Origin: Anaerolineaceae bacterium
Lineage (GTDB): Bacteria; Chloroflexota; Anaerolineae; Aggregatilineales; Phototrophicaceae
Assembly: GCA_002702065.1 (NCBI GenBank)
Contig: NZXX01000009.1
Location: forward strand, 62,001-126,000
DNA length: 64,000 bases
Direction: 5' to 3'
The number at the start of each line of letters is the position of its first letter. The first letter of the stretch is position 1. Shown piece after piece: positions 35,791 to 45,693 of the stretch. A program made the translations under genes and the position numbers. Under the pieces are notes generated by a model. The model was not told where the DNA came from, did not search any database, and saw only the letters and a program-made list of their open reading frames with translations.

Positions 35791-37665
35791 TCAGGCCCTG
35801 GCTTTTGAGCGAATACCGTCGATAACTTCCGCCGCCAGATCATAACGTCCATACGCCGGGATGATGTAAGCGCCCTGCACCAGCCCACTCATGCTTGCCA
35901 GCAGTTCCCCGGCAATCGCGACCCCCTCCTGCGCCGCGTGATCACCGGCATCTTCCAGCCGTTTGAAGATGCTATCCGGGATGTGGATACCGGGCACTTC
36001 GTTATGCAGGAAGCGGGCATGCTTCACGCTGTACAGCGGCATCACCCCCAGCAGCACCGGCAGATCAAACGGCTTGCCTTCCAGTTCTTCGTAGCGTTTG
36101 TGGAACTGTTCGATGCGTTCCGGCTCGAACACGCCCTGGCTCAAGGCAAAGTCGGCGCCGCCCGCCAGCTTTTTGCGCAGCACCCGAATCTCGCGGTCAA
36201 TGTCCGACGCGCACATGTTCAGCGCACAGGCGACATTGAACGACGTCGGCTGCCCAATCGAGTTACCGGCCTGATCAACGCCCTGGTTCAGCCCATGTTT
36301 GATCAGCCCGATCAGATCGGACGGCGCCACGTCATACGTGTCATTGGCATTGGGATAATCGCCGATGTGGGTTGGGTCGCCCATGACGACAAACAGGTTG
36401 CGCAGCCCCAGTGTATGCGACGCCAGCAGATCACCCTGCACCCGCAGCAGATTGCGCCCACGCGTGGGGAAGTGCAGCACCGTTTCGATGCCCAGCCGCG
36501 ATTGCAGCAGATGACAGATCGCCCAGGGACTCATCCGCATCCGGGCGGTGGGACTGTCGGCCACGTTGATCACATCCGCCCCGGCGTCCTGCAACAACTG
36601 TGCCGCGGCCAGCAACGTCTGCGGGGTATGGCTGCGCGGTGGGGCCATCTCCACGCTGACGACGAAGTTACCGTTGTGCAGCTTATAAGCCAGTTCGGTC
36701 GGCGCTTCCGGCTGGTCGGTGATTTCCTCACGCACTTCTTCACGAACAGAAACCTGCGGCAGCGCGTGATTGGGGTCTGCCAGTGCGCGGTGCATGGCGG
36801 CGATATGTTCGGGCCGTGTGCCGCAGCAGCCGCCGATAATCGACGCGCCAATCGCCTTGAACGTCAGCGCGTAATCCGCAAAGTACCCTTCCGTCGCCGG
36901 GTACATCACGCGCCCGCCCACCGACTCCGGATACCCCGCATTGGGCATGGCGGAAAATATCAGTTCGGGCGCAGCCTGCCGCATCGCCTGCAAGACACGA
37001 GCAATCTGGGCCGGGCCAGTGCTGCAATTCACGCCGATGATGCGCGCACCGGCATCTCGCAGTTCACGTGCCACGCTGGCAGGCAGATACCCCAACAGCG
37101 TGCGGTCATCGGGCGCAAAAGTCATCTGGCAGATAACTGGCAAATCCGGGTCAAGTTCGCGGGCTGCGGTGAGCGCCTCAATGATTTCAGAGACATCGCT
37201 GAAGGTTTCCAGCACAACCGCGTCGATTCCGGCTGCGATCTGCGCGCCAATCTGCTCCTTAAACGCCGCCCGTGCTTCCTCATGCGTGATTCGTCCATAC
37301 GGCTTGAGGCGCACCCCCAGCGGCCCCACCGAGCCGGCAACGTAAATGTCGTCGCGTCCAGTCGCGGCAATCGCTTGCTGCACCAGTTCCACCCCTGCCT
37401 GATTGATGCGCGCGACCTGATCGCCCAGACCATGCTCGGTCAGCTTGAAGCGGTTGGCGCCAAACGTATTGGCTTCGACCAACCCGGCCCCGGCTTCGAT
37501 GTAGGCCTGATGAATGCGCAGCACTTGCTCTGGATGAGTCAGATTGAGTTCGTCAAAGCTGGCGTTGATCGGCACGCCGCTCTGATGCAGCATGGTCGCC
37601 ATGGCGCCATCCATCAGCAGCGGATCGGCCTGTTGTAGACGTTCGAAAAACGGAACCTTTGCCAT
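35791..37665 (-). CDS. Homocysteine S-methyltransferase / methylenetetrahydrofolate reductase fusion
   Basis: 624 residues in two enzymes. Residues 1 to about 300 form a homocysteine methyltransferase with the zinc cysteines in GVNCSTGP and IIGGCCGTRPEH. Residues about 325-624 form a MetF-type reductase (VVSVEMAPPRSHTP, INVADSPTARMRMSP, VVMGDPTHIGDYPNA, GADFALSQGVF). The order matches Bacillus YitJ. It can make 5-methyl-tetrahydrofolate and pass methyl groups to homocysteine. It lies in the same minus-strand array as metH, which uses the same methyl donor. Confidence 0.94.
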   Translation of the reverse strand: MAKVPFFERLQQADPLLMDGAMATMLHQSGVPINASFDELNLTHPEQVLRIHQAYIEAGAGLVEANTFGANRFKLTEHGLGDQVARINQAGVELVQQAIAATGRDDIYVAGSVGPLGVRLKPYGRITHEEARAAFKEQIGAQIAAGIDAVVLETFSDVSEIIEALTAARELDPDLPVICQMTFAPDDRTLLGYLPASVARELRDAGARIIGVNCSTGPAQIARVLQAMRQAAPELIFSAMPNAGYPESVGGRVMYPATEGYFADYALTFKAIGASIIGGCCGTRPEHIAAMHRALADPNHALPQVSVREEVREEITDQPEAPTELAYKLHNGNFVVSVEMAPPRSHTPQTLLAAAQLLQDAGADVINVADSPTARMRMSPWAICHLLQSRLGIETVLHFPTRGRNLLRVQGDLLASHTLGLRNLFVVMGDPTHIGDYPNANDTYDVAPSDLIGLIKHGLNQGVDQAGNSIGQPTSFNVACALNMCASDIDREIRVLRKKLAGGADFALSQGVFEPERIEQFHKRYEELEGKPFDLPVLLGVMPLYSVKHARFLHNEVPGIHIPDSIFKRLEDAGDHAAQEGVAIAGELLASMSGLVQGAYIIPAYGRYDLAAEVIDGIRSKARA

Positions 37666-37674
37666 AGGTTTTCC

Positions 37675-38727
37675 TTACCGTACTAAAAGCTTCAATTCAT
37701 CCAGATTGGCGGGGTCGATGTGGCGCGTACCGGCCTCAATCTCCCCGATCATGCGGGTTACAGCGGCATTCACCGGCACCGAGATACCAGCGGCCTGGGC
37801 CTGCTCCACCACGTACCCGTTCAAAAACGCGGTTTCGGTCTGGCGGCCCCGTTCCAGGCTTTGCAGGCTCGATGGTTTGACATCGCTGTAGGGAATCGCC
37901 AGGTCAGCCACGATCTGTCGCTGGGCTGCCTGCGCCGTTGAGTCCAGTTGCGCGTCCAGATAAAACGGTTGATAGTCCACGACTGCCGCTTCCAGCGTAA
38001 TGCCCTGCGCCGCCGCCGTGTCGATCACTTCGGTGTAGATGTGCAGGAAAAGGATCTGGCCCGTTTCGGTCGCCACCAGTTCGCCCAGAGTCCAGCCTGC
38101 CAGCGCGCACAGGCCAGAAACCGCGCAATTCCACATCAGCTTGCCCCACAGAATACCGGTGATGTTGGTCGACAGCGTAACCGGCACGACATGTTCCAGG
38201 GTGTGGCCCAGCGCCTGTAACCGGGGGGTGATGCGGCCATCGAGTTCACCGATATACAGCATGTTGCGGCTGGTCGTGCGGCGGTAGACCCCCGGCGCTT
38301 CCATATTGCTGCCGAACGCCACGCTGACACTGAGAATGCGCGACCGGTCGATCACCTTCGCGATAGCATCCTCGACCAAGCCGTTCTGAAACGAAACGAC
38401 ATAGCCATCCGGTTTCAGATGCGGCAGCGTTGCAGCGGCGGCCTCGATCACCCCATTGGCTTTCATCACCAGATACGCCGCGTCGTACACCCGCCCCGCC
38501 GGTACTTCGTCGAGCGACGTAAACACCTCAGCCGGCACATTTTCGCTGTAGTCCGGGGTGTGCAGACACAGACCGTTTCGCCGGATAGCGTCCGTAATCG
38601 CCGGATTGGAGGTAATCAGCGTCGGCTGCAAACCGGCGCGAATCAATTCCGCCGCGATCACACCGCCGATGCCGCCAATGCCTTCAATGAGGATGTGTTG
38701 TGAGTCTCGCATTGCATCCAACATCAT
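37675..38727 (-). CDS. panE: Ketopantoate reductase-family oxidoreductase (PanE/ApbA)
   Basis: Up to 350 residues; an ATG at 38712 is an alternative start. The NADP-binding glycine motif is slightly altered (IEGIGGIGGVIAAEL instead of GxGAxG). VSFQNGLVEDAI, SVAFGSNMEAPGVY, and the C-terminal signature WGKLMWNCAVSGLCAL with the conserved Lys and Asn follow, then KPSSLQSLERGRQTE (the usual SMxQDxxxGRxTE). It probably reduces ketopantoate for coenzyme A synthesis or a similar 2-oxoacid. The methyltransferase/MTHFR gene starts nine bases after its stop. Confidence 0.85.
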   Translation of the reverse strand: MMLDAMRDSQHILIEGIGGIGGVIAAELIRAGLQPTLITSNPAITDAIRRNGLCLHTPDYSENVPAEVFTSLDEVPAGRVYDAAYLVMKANGVIEAAAATLPHLKPDGYVVSFQNGLVEDAIAKVIDRSRILSVSVAFGSNMEAPGVYRRTTSRNMLYIGELDGRITPRLQALGHTLEHVVPVTLSTNITGILWGKLMWNCAVSGLCALAGWTLGELVATETGQILFLHIYTEVIDTAAAQGITLEAAVVDYQPFYLDAQLDSTAQAAQRQIVADLAIPYSDVKPSSLQSLERGRQTETAFLNGYVVEQAQAAGISVPVNAAVTRMIGEIEAGTRHIDPANLDELKLLVR

Positions 38728-38777
38728 TCATAATCGGGTGCATCACCCTGCACCCATCCCTACAGCCGATGATTGCG

Positions 38778-39827
38778 CTAGGGCGTAACCAGATATTCCC
38801 GCCGCAACCGCGCAAAATCCGCATAAAATTCACGTTCCATATTGGCCTTGACACTGCGCGGCAAAAACGACGCCCGCAGCGCATTCAGGACCAGCTGTTC
38901 AACCTGGCCCACATCCCACCCGAACGTCTGCGCCGACTTCAGATATTCATCCGTCAGCGTGGTATTGAACATAGGCGGGTCATCCGAGTTGAGCGTCACG
39001 TACAGGCCCTCGGATAACAACCGGGGCAGCGCGTGCGTCTCCAACGAGTCAAATACGCCCAGACAGACATTGCTGGTCGGCGACACTTCCAGCGGAATCT
39101 GGCGGTCGCGCAATTCCGTCACCAGCGCCGGGTCTTCCAGACAGCGCACCCCATGCCCGATGCGCACGCTTTGTCCGGTTTGCAGGGCATCCCAGATGCT
39201 GTCTGCGCCGCCAGTTTCACCCGCATGCAGCACGCAGGGCATGCCGGCCTCATGCGCCCGCTGGAAAGCCGGTGCAAATTTGCCTGCCGGATACCCCGGT
39301 TCGTAGCCACCCAGCCCCAGCGCCACCACGCCGTTGCCATGCCCGCTCACCGCCCAGTCGGCCACCATCATGGCCGTTTCGAGCGTGCTGTTGCTGCGGT
39401 CAATATCCGTAATCAACGCCATGCTGACGCCCAGTTCGGCCTCTGCCCAGTCACGTGCCCGATTAATGGCCGCCAGCTGATCCCCGAACGCCAGCCCCTT
39501 TTGTTTGTAGTGGGTCGATGGTGTGTAGGTCACCTCGCTGTAACGGATATTCTGTGCCGCCTGCCCCTGCAAAAACTCGCGGGCCAGCAGTTCGATATCG
39601 TCCGGCGTGCGGATACAATCCGAAATTTGCAGGTAAATCTCGACAAAGTGCGGAAAGTCGGTAAACGCATACCACTGGCGAATCCCGTCAACGGTATCCG
39701 CCGGCAGTTGAATGCCATTTTTGCGCGCCAGCCGCAGCAGCGTTTGTGGTTGAACCGCCCCCTCAAAATGAACGTGCAGTTCGACTTTGGGCATGGCCCG
39801 GATGAATTCAGTCAATCCTGGTTGCAT
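38778..39827 (-). CDS. add: Adenosine deaminase
   Basis: 349 residues from an ATG at 39827 that shares one base with the stop of the preceding gene (TAATG), with GGAG eight bases upstream. Metal and catalytic motifs are in place: PKVELHVHFEGA, VLHAGET, RIGHGVR, SNVCLGV and LNSDDPPMF. The enzyme converts adenosine to inosine. Because it lies among methyl-cycle genes it may mainly remove adenosine released from S-adenosylhomocysteine, or deaminate 5'-methylthioadenosine-type nucleosides; both are inferences. Confidence 0.93.
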   Translation of the reverse strand: MQPGLTEFIRAMPKVELHVHFEGAVQPQTLLRLARKNGIQLPADTVDGIRQWYAFTDFPHFVEIYLQISDCIRTPDDIELLAREFLQGQAAQNIRYSEVTYTPSTHYKQKGLAFGDQLAAINRARDWAEAELGVSMALITDIDRSNSTLETAMMVADWAVSGHGNGVVALGLGGYEPGYPAGKFAPAFQRAHEAGMPCVLHAGETGGADSIWDALQTGQSVRIGHGVRCLEDPALVTELRDRQIPLEVSPTSNVCLGVFDSLETHALPRLLSEGLYVTLNSDDPPMFNTTLTDEYLKSAQTFGWDVGQVEQLVLNALRASFLPRSVKANMEREFYADFARLRREYLVTP

Positions 39828-40210
39828 TACATTTTCTCCACCCACTGGCTGCGCCAATCCGGAGCAGCGAAGGGTTCCGGCCAATATTCGCGCAGGTAAA
39901 CGATCTTGCCTTCGCGCAGCTTGAAAAAGGACACGGCCCGGTCCTGCCGCACCGCACCATTGTCGCTGGTCAGTTCGACCTCGACTTCGGAGACCACTTC
40001 GTCTTCACCCGCCACGACCTTCAGCACATAGATGCGCCACACGCCGGGATAATGCTGGTTGATCGCGATATAGTTTTCCGGCCCGCGGATGCGCTCGCGT
40101 GATTGCGGCCACTCGCAGACAAAGTCAGCGTGCAGCACCTCGCGCACCAGATCAAAGTCCTGTTCATCCAAGGCTTTCCACAGCGCCCGCACCACCTCGT
40201 CATTTGGCAT
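39827..40210 (-). CDS. SnoaL/NTF2-like protein
   Basis: 127 residues from an ATG at 40210, one base after the preceding stop. The fold pattern is NTF2-like: VVRALWKALDEQDFDLVREVLHADFVCEWP at the N-terminus, then VEVELTSDNGAVRQDRAVSFFKLREGKIVYLREYWPEP. Such small cone-shaped proteins bind or isomerise small molecules. The tail shares its stop with the start of adenosine deaminase, so translation is coupled. The ligand is unknown. Confidence 0.83.
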   Translation of the reverse strand: MPNDEVVRALWKALDEQDFDLVREVLHADFVCEWPQSRERIRGPENYIAINQHYPGVWRIYVLKVVAGEDEVVSEVEVELTSDNGAVRQDRAVSFFKLREGKIVYLREYWPEPFAAPDWRSQWVEKM

Positions 40211-40211
40211 C

Positions 40212-40433
40212 TCAGGACCCTTTGACCGTGAACAGCTGAACATTGCTGCATGATTGGCATTTGCGGGTAAACAATGCTTCGCCCTCACCCCAGCCCGCAC
40301 CATTCGCACGCGCATATAACCGCTGGCCGGGGCCATCCCCAACGCTCAGCCCCCATTGGAACGACCGTGCCCCGCAGATCGGGCAGGGAAACGTATCTGG
40401 ATGAACCTTCATCGGACGTTGTGCTTCAACCAC
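40212..40433 (-). CDS. Small zinc-ribbon protein
   Basis: About 73 residues if the GTG at 40433 is used; GGGGGG lies nine bases upstream. An ATG at 40412 is the alternative. Two CxxC pairs (CPIC and CQSC) spaced by about 42 residues form a zinc ribbon, with an Arg/Gly-rich loop between. It is one base upstream of the NTF2-like gene and clearly in the same operon. The family is not one I can name. Confidence 0.7.
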   Translation of the reverse strand: MVEAQRPMKVHPDTFPCPICGARSFQWGLSVGDGPGQRLYARANGAGWGEGEALFTRKCQSCSNVQLFTVKGS

Positions 40434-40447
40434 TGTCACGGCCCCCC

Positions 40448-40828
40448 TTAAACGACACACCGGCTGTAGAGCAAAATCAGACTCCCATCAGCATCCGGGT
40501 TTTCCTGCGCGGAAAAATCGGTTCCACCCATCCCTCGCGGGACACCCCGGCTGACCAGTTCCTCAAAGTGATCGTAGTAAAACGCTTCTACCGTCTCCGG
40601 GTCGTCCGGTGTCTGCTGCACCATCAACGTTGAACCCATCGCGCGCGGGCGAATAAAGCTGTAGTCCACGCTGACCGTCTCCGCGCCCGGATACAACGGT
40701 AACCAGGTTTCAATGCTGGTGTTGCAGGCGACATCCACAACCACCGTCGCCGTGACCGGACACCCAAAGATCACCACGATCAGCAGCACCAGCACCCGCC
40801 CGCGTTTGAACCACTTGCGGGATATCAT
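40448..40828 (-). CDS. Small exported or membrane-anchored protein
   Basis: 126 residues. A basic N-terminus and hydrophobic stretch (RVLVLLIVVIFGC) form a signal anchor or lipoprotein signal; the Cys after IFG may be the lipidation site. The outside part has LPLYPGAETVSVDYSFIRPRAMG and QTPDDPETVEAFYYDHFEEL, typical of small Chloroflexota surface proteins of unknown function. Its start overlaps the HEAT-repeat gene stop by four bases. Confidence 0.72.
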   Translation of the reverse strand: MISRKWFKRGRVLVLLIVVIFGCPVTATVVVDVACNTSIETWLPLYPGAETVSVDYSFIRPRAMGSTLMVQQTPDDPETVEAFYYDHFEELVSRGVPRGMGGTDFSAQENPDADGSLILLYSRCVV

Positions 40829-41691
40829 GTTGGCAATCCCAACCTGGCAACTGCCTCTTGTGCTGCGGCGGCAATCTGTAAATCAGGATGAGAACAAAGC
40901 TCCCGAATAGCTGGAAGTGCCGCATCAGCACGCAGCACACCGAGGGACCAGATTGCAGCCCGAAGTGTTTCTTCGTCATCTTCGGTCTGTACAAGCGCAA
41001 TAAGCGGGTTGACTGCTTCGCTTACGTGTCTGCGTCCCATATACCACGCACCAATACACCGAACTGCTGATGACGGATCTTGAAGTGCCTGGATCAACCC
41101 AAGATGGTTATCTTCCTTTTCGAGTTTCGTGGCAGCAGCATGACGTACTTTTTCTGATTGATCGTTCAGCGCATACACCGTTTCAGTCTCATGAAGTAAA
41201 CCTACAGCCTCATACCGCACAAGTTCCGATTCGTCAGCCAGAGCTTGTACTGGCTCCGTGTATTGCGTGATTACAATCCCCCAGGCACCCTCACTCTGAA
41301 GATACTTCCTTTCGGAATCGAGCATCCTGCGAAATAGTGGTATAGCTTGCTGACCACCAGTGCGGCTCAGCTCACGTGTGATAATTCTTGTGTACGAACT
41401 GATCGGTATTTCATCGAGCAAGTTGAGCAGGAAACTGAGCAATTCAAAACTGTCAACTTCCTGCCATTCAACAACCCGATCCACGATCAGGCAGACAATG
41501 TCATCAGCGATGCACAGACCCATACCCTTGGTCTGCAAATGCCTGAGATCAACGAACAAAGATCGTATCGCGTCGGTATCTAACGTTTCCAGCGCGTGAC
41601 GTAGACTGTTTACATCCAGCTCTAAGGCAGGTGGTTCAAGAATCATTTCCACCATCTCATCAATCGACAGATCAGAATGCGTCACCGTCAA
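40825..41691 (-). CDS. HEAT-repeat protein
   Basis: 288 residues. Helical repeats are clear in the second half: QYTEPVQALADESELVRYEAVGLL, NDQSEKVRHAAATKLEKE, LQDPSSAVRCIGAWYMGRRHVSEAVNPLIALVQTEDDEETLRAAIWSLGVLR. They resemble HEAT/PBS lyase repeats. The likely start is a TTG at 41691 or GTG at 41685, just after the metH stop, with AAGGG upstream. Its bases are less GC-rich than those of metH. It is probably a protein-binding scaffold; the partner is unknown. Confidence 0.8.
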   Translation of the reverse strand: MTVTHSDLSIDEMVEMILEPPALELDVNSLRHALETLDTDAIRSLFVDLRHLQTKGMGLCIADDIVCLIVDRVVEWQEVDSFELLSFLLNLLDEIPISSYTRIITRELSRTGGQQAIPLFRRMLDSERKYLQSEGAWGIVITQYTEPVQALADESELVRYEAVGLLHETETVYALNDQSEKVRHAAATKLEKEDNHLGLIQALQDPSSAVRCIGAWYMGRRHVSEAVNPLIALVQTEDDEETLRAAIWSLGVLRADAALPAIRELCSHPDLQIAAAAQEAVARLGLPT

Positions 41692-41697
41692 ATACCC

Positions 41698-44600
41698 TTA
41701 CTCGCCCAGAATCTGCGCGGTGCGGTCCAGGCTGCCGACGCTGTAGTACTTGGCGTCGGGGTGATGGACGACAATGGCAGCGGTGCTCTGTTCCGGCACC
41801 CACTGGTACGACTCGGTCAGGCTCAAACCCAGTTCACGCGCCTGCGGCATCAGCTTGAGCACCAGCGTATGGTCTTCCAGGTCCGGGCAGGCCGGATACC
41901 CCCAGCTATAGCGTTTGCCCTGCTCGGTGGGGATGCCCAGTTCGCGCGTTACATGCCGGTGGACATACGTGGCCGTCGCTTCGGCAGCCTGCACCGCCAG
42001 CCCATGAAAGAAATAGGCTTCGCTGTAATTGTCGGCTCCCTGCATCTCGTCGAACTTCTGCGAGGCGGCTTCACCCACCGTCACGATTTGCAGGGCGACG
42101 GTATCCACCTGACCACTGTCCACCGGCGCAAAGTAATCGCTGATGCACAGGTATTCGCCCTGTGGCTGACGCGGGAAACTGAAGCGTGCCACCTCGATTT
42201 TTTCCGGCGCTTTGCCATTGGCACTGGCGAACTGCCGCCAATCCCAGATCACCAGATCGTCGCCATCGCTGTTGGCCGGGAAGTACCCGTACACCGCCTG
42301 CGGCTTCAGCGATTTGTCGCGGATCGCCTGCTTGCTCATACGGTCCAGCCGTGCCTCGAATTCCGCTTCCAACTTGGTCCACTCGTCGCCGTGGCTGTTC
42401 TTCGCACCCCACGACAGGCGGAACAATTCCGGCTTGTGGATGTGCTTGAGGACGATTTCCAGCGGCATGTATTCAATCAGCTTCGGCCCCCAGAACGGCG
42501 GCGTGGGGAGATGCGGCACGGGCTGAACTGTTTTCCGGCTGGCATCGCTGCTGGCCTGTTTTTTGCCGCGGGCCGGTTTGCCCATTTCGGCATAGGCATC
42601 GTTGATGGCCTGCGCCAGAAATTCCTCGCGTGCCACCGGGTTGATCAGCTGGTCCATGACGGACAGCCCCTCGAAGGCGTCCTTGCAATAGAACACCCCC
42701 GGCTCGTACGGCTGGCCGCCATCGTCCAGAAACAGGATACGCCGCCCGAATTTGCGGTTGATCGCCGCACCGCCGATCAGCACCGGGTAGTTCAGTTTGC
42801 GCCGCGCCAGTTCGTTGATGATCAGCGGCATCTGCTTGGAGGTGCTCACCAGCAGCGCACTGAGACCAATGGCGTCGGCTTTGTGCTCCTGCGCCTTTTC
42901 GATGATCGTATTGGCCGGGACCTGTTTACCCAGATCATGGACGGTGTAGCCGTTGTTGCTCAGGATGGTCTTGACCAGATTCTTACCGATGTCGTGTACG
43001 TCACCATAGACCGTCGCCAGCACCACCGTGCCCTTGGTCGAGCCTTCGACCTTCTCCATAAACTGTTCGAGATAGGCCACCGCCTTTTTCATGGCTTCGG
43101 CACTTTGCAGCACAAATGGCAGGATCAACTCGCCTGCGCCGAACTTGTCCCCGACTTCCTTCATCGCTGGCAGCAGCACATTGTTCAGCACACCAACCGC
43201 GTCCTGCCGCGTCAGGCTGTCGTCAATCAGGCGTTCCAGCCCATCCTTCTTGCGGTGGACGATCTGCCAGTGCAGCGCTTCCTCGCTGGTCATATCTTTG
43301 GTCGGGTCTTCGACTTCCGCCCCGGCGACCTTGACCTCGTTTTCCTCGAAGTACTGGATGAAACGCGGCAGGGCGTTTTCGTCGCTGTTGAAGATCAGGT
43401 CTTCGGCCAGTTTGCGCTGGTCTTCAGGTATTTCGGCATAGGGCGTGATATGAACCGGGTTGACAATTGCCATATCCAACCCCGCCTTGACCGCATGAAA
43501 CAAAAACACGCTGTTCAGCACGCCGCGTGCTGCCGGGCTGACGCCAAAGCTGACATTACTGACGCCCAGCGCGGTCATCACACCGGGGATATTCTCCTTA
43601 ATCAGCCGAATTCCCTCGATGGTTTCCACCGCGTCATTGCGCAGTTCGGCCTGTCCGGTCGTCAGCGGGAACGTCAGCGTGTCGTAGATCAGGTCTTCAG
43701 GCTTCATGCCATATTCTTCGACGGCAATATCCGTGATGCGCTTGGCGATGGCGAATTTCTTCAGCCGGTCATGAGCCATGCCTTCTTCGTCAATCGTCAT
43801 CGACAGCACACCGGCGCCGTGCTTTTTGGCAATCGGCAGAATGTTGTCGATGCGTTCGCGCCCGTTTTCGAGGTTGTTGCCGTTGATGATCGCGCGGCCC
43901 GGGTACAGCGACAGCGCCGCCTCGGCGACATCGGCCTCGGTGGTGTCAATAATCAGCGGGACATCAACCGCCATCGCCAGCTTTTTGACCAGCTTTTCCA
44001 TCTGTTCTTTTTCGTCGTCACGCTCTGTCAGCGCCACCGCTACATCCAGCATGTGCGCGCCGCGTTCGACCTGCTGCACGGCAATATCGACAATGCTGTC
44101 GTAATCATCGGCCAGCAAAAGCTGCTTGACCTTGCGGCTCCCCTGACTGTTGACCCGCTCCCCGATCATGGTTGGGCCGGGGTTCTGGATCATGGGCGTG
44201 GCCTTCATGTTGCTGGACGCCTTGGCCTCGTGCTGCGGCTGGCGGCGTTTGGGCCTGCGCCGGACAAAGTGAGTCTCCTGCGCGTCATATTCCGCCGTGT
44301 TCAGCAGCGCCTTGAACGGATGGCCGTGTACCTTACGGTACAACTGCGCCAGATGGTCCGGCGTGGTGCCGCAGCAACCCCCAACCACGTTCACCCCCCA
44401 CGAGGCGAACTCGGCCACCATGTCGCTGAACGGCTCCGGCTCCATCGGGTAGACCGCTTCACCATCCACATTGATGGGCAGCCCGGCGTTGGGCAATACA
44501 CTGATTGGCAGCCGGCTGTTTTCGACCAGATGCTGAATCGGCTCGCGCATGAATTCCGGCCCGGTGGAGCAGTTCATGCCGATAATGTCGATGGGCAGCG

Positions 44601-45288
44601 CTTCGAGCGTGGTCAGGGCGCTGTCGATGTCGGTGCCGAACAGCATCTTGCCGGTGGTATCGAGCGTCACCTGCACCTGAAGCGGGATGCGCACCCCGGC
44701 ATCCTCGAAATAGCGATTAATGCCGACAACCGCCGCCTTGACTTCGAGAATATCCTGGCTGGTTTCGATCAGCAGCACATCCGCCCCGCCTTCGACCAGC
44801 CCCTGCGCCTGTTCGTAGAAAATATCCGCTAGTTCATCAAACGTGATATTGCTCAGGTCAGGGTCGTTGCCGCTGGGCAGTTTGCCGCTGGGGCCGATGC
44901 TGCCTGCCACAAAACGCGGAATACCGCTTTCGGCTTCAGCCTTGTCGCAGGCCCGCCGCGCTACCTGTGCCGCCGTTTTGTTGATCTCGATGGTGCGGTC
45001 ACCCAACCCATATTCACCCAGCGTCAGCCGGTTGGATCGGAATGTATCGGTCTCGACGGCTTCGCTGCCGACCGCCAGAAACGAGGTATGGATGGCTTCG
45101 ATCACATCCGGGCGGGTGATGACCAGATAGTCGTTGCAGCCTTCATACTGCGGCCCGCCGAAATCTTCCGCGGTCAGGTTGTACTTCTGGATGCTGGTGC
45201 CCATCGCGCCATCGAAGATGACCACGTGGTCTTCCACCGCGTCCAGATAGCGCCGGTTGGTGAATATCCGTTCATTGGTTTTTGTCAT
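41698..45288 (-). CDS. metH: Cobalamin-dependent methionine synthase
   Basis: 1196 residues with all four modules. The homocysteine domain covers 1 to about 325, with zinc ligands C240, C305 and C306. The folate-binding domain (about 365-630) has IGERVNSQGSRKVKQLL. The cobalamin module (about 670-905) has GDVHDIGKN, whose His765 is the lower ligand of cobalt. The C-terminal activation domain (about 950-1196) has RYSWGYPACPDLEDH. It moves methyl groups from methyl-tetrahydrofolate to homocysteine and needs SAM plus an electron donor for repair. The HEAT gene follows four bases later. Confidence 0.97.
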   Translation of the reverse strand: MTKTNERIFTNRRYLDAVEDHVVIFDGAMGTSIQKYNLTAEDFGGPQYEGCNDYLVITRPDVIEAIHTSFLAVGSEAVETDTFRSNRLTLGEYGLGDRTIEINKTAAQVARRACDKAEAESGIPRFVAGSIGPSGKLPSGNDPDLSNITFDELADIFYEQAQGLVEGGADVLLIETSQDILEVKAAVVGINRYFEDAGVRIPLQVQVTLDTTGKMLFGTDIDSALTTLEALPIDIIGMNCSTGPEFMREPIQHLVENSRLPISVLPNAGLPINVDGEAVYPMEPEPFSDMVAEFASWGVNVVGGCCGTTPDHLAQLYRKVHGHPFKALLNTAEYDAQETHFVRRRPKRRQPQHEAKASSNMKATPMIQNPGPTMIGERVNSQGSRKVKQLLLADDYDSIVDIAVQQVERGAHMLDVAVALTERDDEKEQMEKLVKKLAMAVDVPLIIDTTEADVAEAALSLYPGRAIINGNNLENGRERIDNILPIAKKHGAGVLSMTIDEEGMAHDRLKKFAIAKRITDIAVEEYGMKPEDLIYDTLTFPLTTGQAELRNDAVETIEGIRLIKENIPGVMTALGVSNVSFGVSPAARGVLNSVFLFHAVKAGLDMAIVNPVHITPYAEIPEDQRKLAEDLIFNSDENALPRFIQYFEENEVKVAGAEVEDPTKDMTSEEALHWQIVHRKKDGLERLIDDSLTRQDAVGVLNNVLLPAMKEVGDKFGAGELILPFVLQSAEAMKKAVAYLEQFMEKVEGSTKGTVVLATVYGDVHDIGKNLVKTILSNNGYTVHDLGKQVPANTIIEKAQEHKADAIGLSALLVSTSKQMPLIINELARRKLNYPVLIGGAAINRKFGRRILFLDDGGQPYEPGVFYCKDAFEGLSVMDQLINPVAREEFLAQAINDAYAEMGKPARGKKQASSDASRKTVQPVPHLPTPPFWGPKLIEYMPLEIVLKHIHKPELFRLSWGAKNSHGDEWTKLEAEFEARLDRMSKQAIRDKSLKPQAVYGYFPANSDGDDLVIWDWRQFASANGKAPEKIEVARFSFPRQPQGEYLCISDYFAPVDSGQVDTVALQIVTVGEAASQKFDEMQGADNYSEAYFFHGLAVQAAEATATYVHRHVTRELGIPTEQGKRYSWGYPACPDLEDHTLVLKLMPQARELGLSLTESYQWVPEQSTAAIVVHHPDAKYYSVGSLDRTAQILGE

Positions 45289-45303
45289 GTCGGCTGCCTT
45301 TCA

Positions 45304-45693
45304 TTACCAGCTTTCGAGTGCCAGGTCATCGACTGCTTCAAAATGTTTGTCGCGAGTAATTACCGTGAGATTATGCTGACGAGCAATCGCCGCTATCCAC
45401 ATGTCATTTTCAGGTATCATTTGGCCTTTAACGCGTTGTTCGTAAACGACTCTCCCAAACTCTTGAGCTGTATCAACATCACAATTCAGAATGACTACGT
45501 TTCTTCGGAAGCTTTCAACTTGCTCCAGATTATGCTGAACTTTCGCTGAGTTTTCTGCGCCGTAATACAATTCACCTAAAACAATCACAGGGACAAATAC
45601 CTCGCTAGCACCCTGCAAAAGCTGCTCTAACACCTGATTACCCTTAATCCGGGCAATGGCAGCGTTGGTATCGAGCAGGACCTGTTCAGTCAT
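45304..45693 (-). CDS. vapC: PIN-domain toxin (VapC-like)
   Basis: 129 residues from an ATG at 45693 that overlaps the antitoxin gene by eight bases. The PIN-domain acidic residues are present: LLDTN at the start, VLGELYYG, PENDMWIAA, and VITRDKHF. VapC toxins are Mg-dependent RNases that cut tRNA or rRNA. The pair sits between metH and the L7/L12-like genes. It shares the strand of that array, so it could be cotranscribed with metH. Confidence 0.9.
   Translation of the reverse strand: MTEQVLLDTNAAIARIKGNQVLEQLLQGASEVFVPVIVLGELYYGAENSAKVQHNLEQVESFRRNVVILNCDVDTAQEFGRVVYEQRVKGQMIPENDMWIAAIARQHNLTVITRDKHFEAVDDLALESW

Noticed and set aside
35938..37638. A 566-codon open frame opposite the homocysteine methyltransferase/MTHFR gene
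   Set aside because: The opposite strand encodes an intact two-domain enzyme; this frame has shadow composition and no domain.
41677..44832. A 1051-codon open frame on the plus strand opposite metH
   Set aside because: It mirrors a highly conserved 1196-residue MetH on the other strand, has no recognisable domain, and its composition (His, Arg and Gln rich) is typical of antisense shadow in GC-rich DNA.
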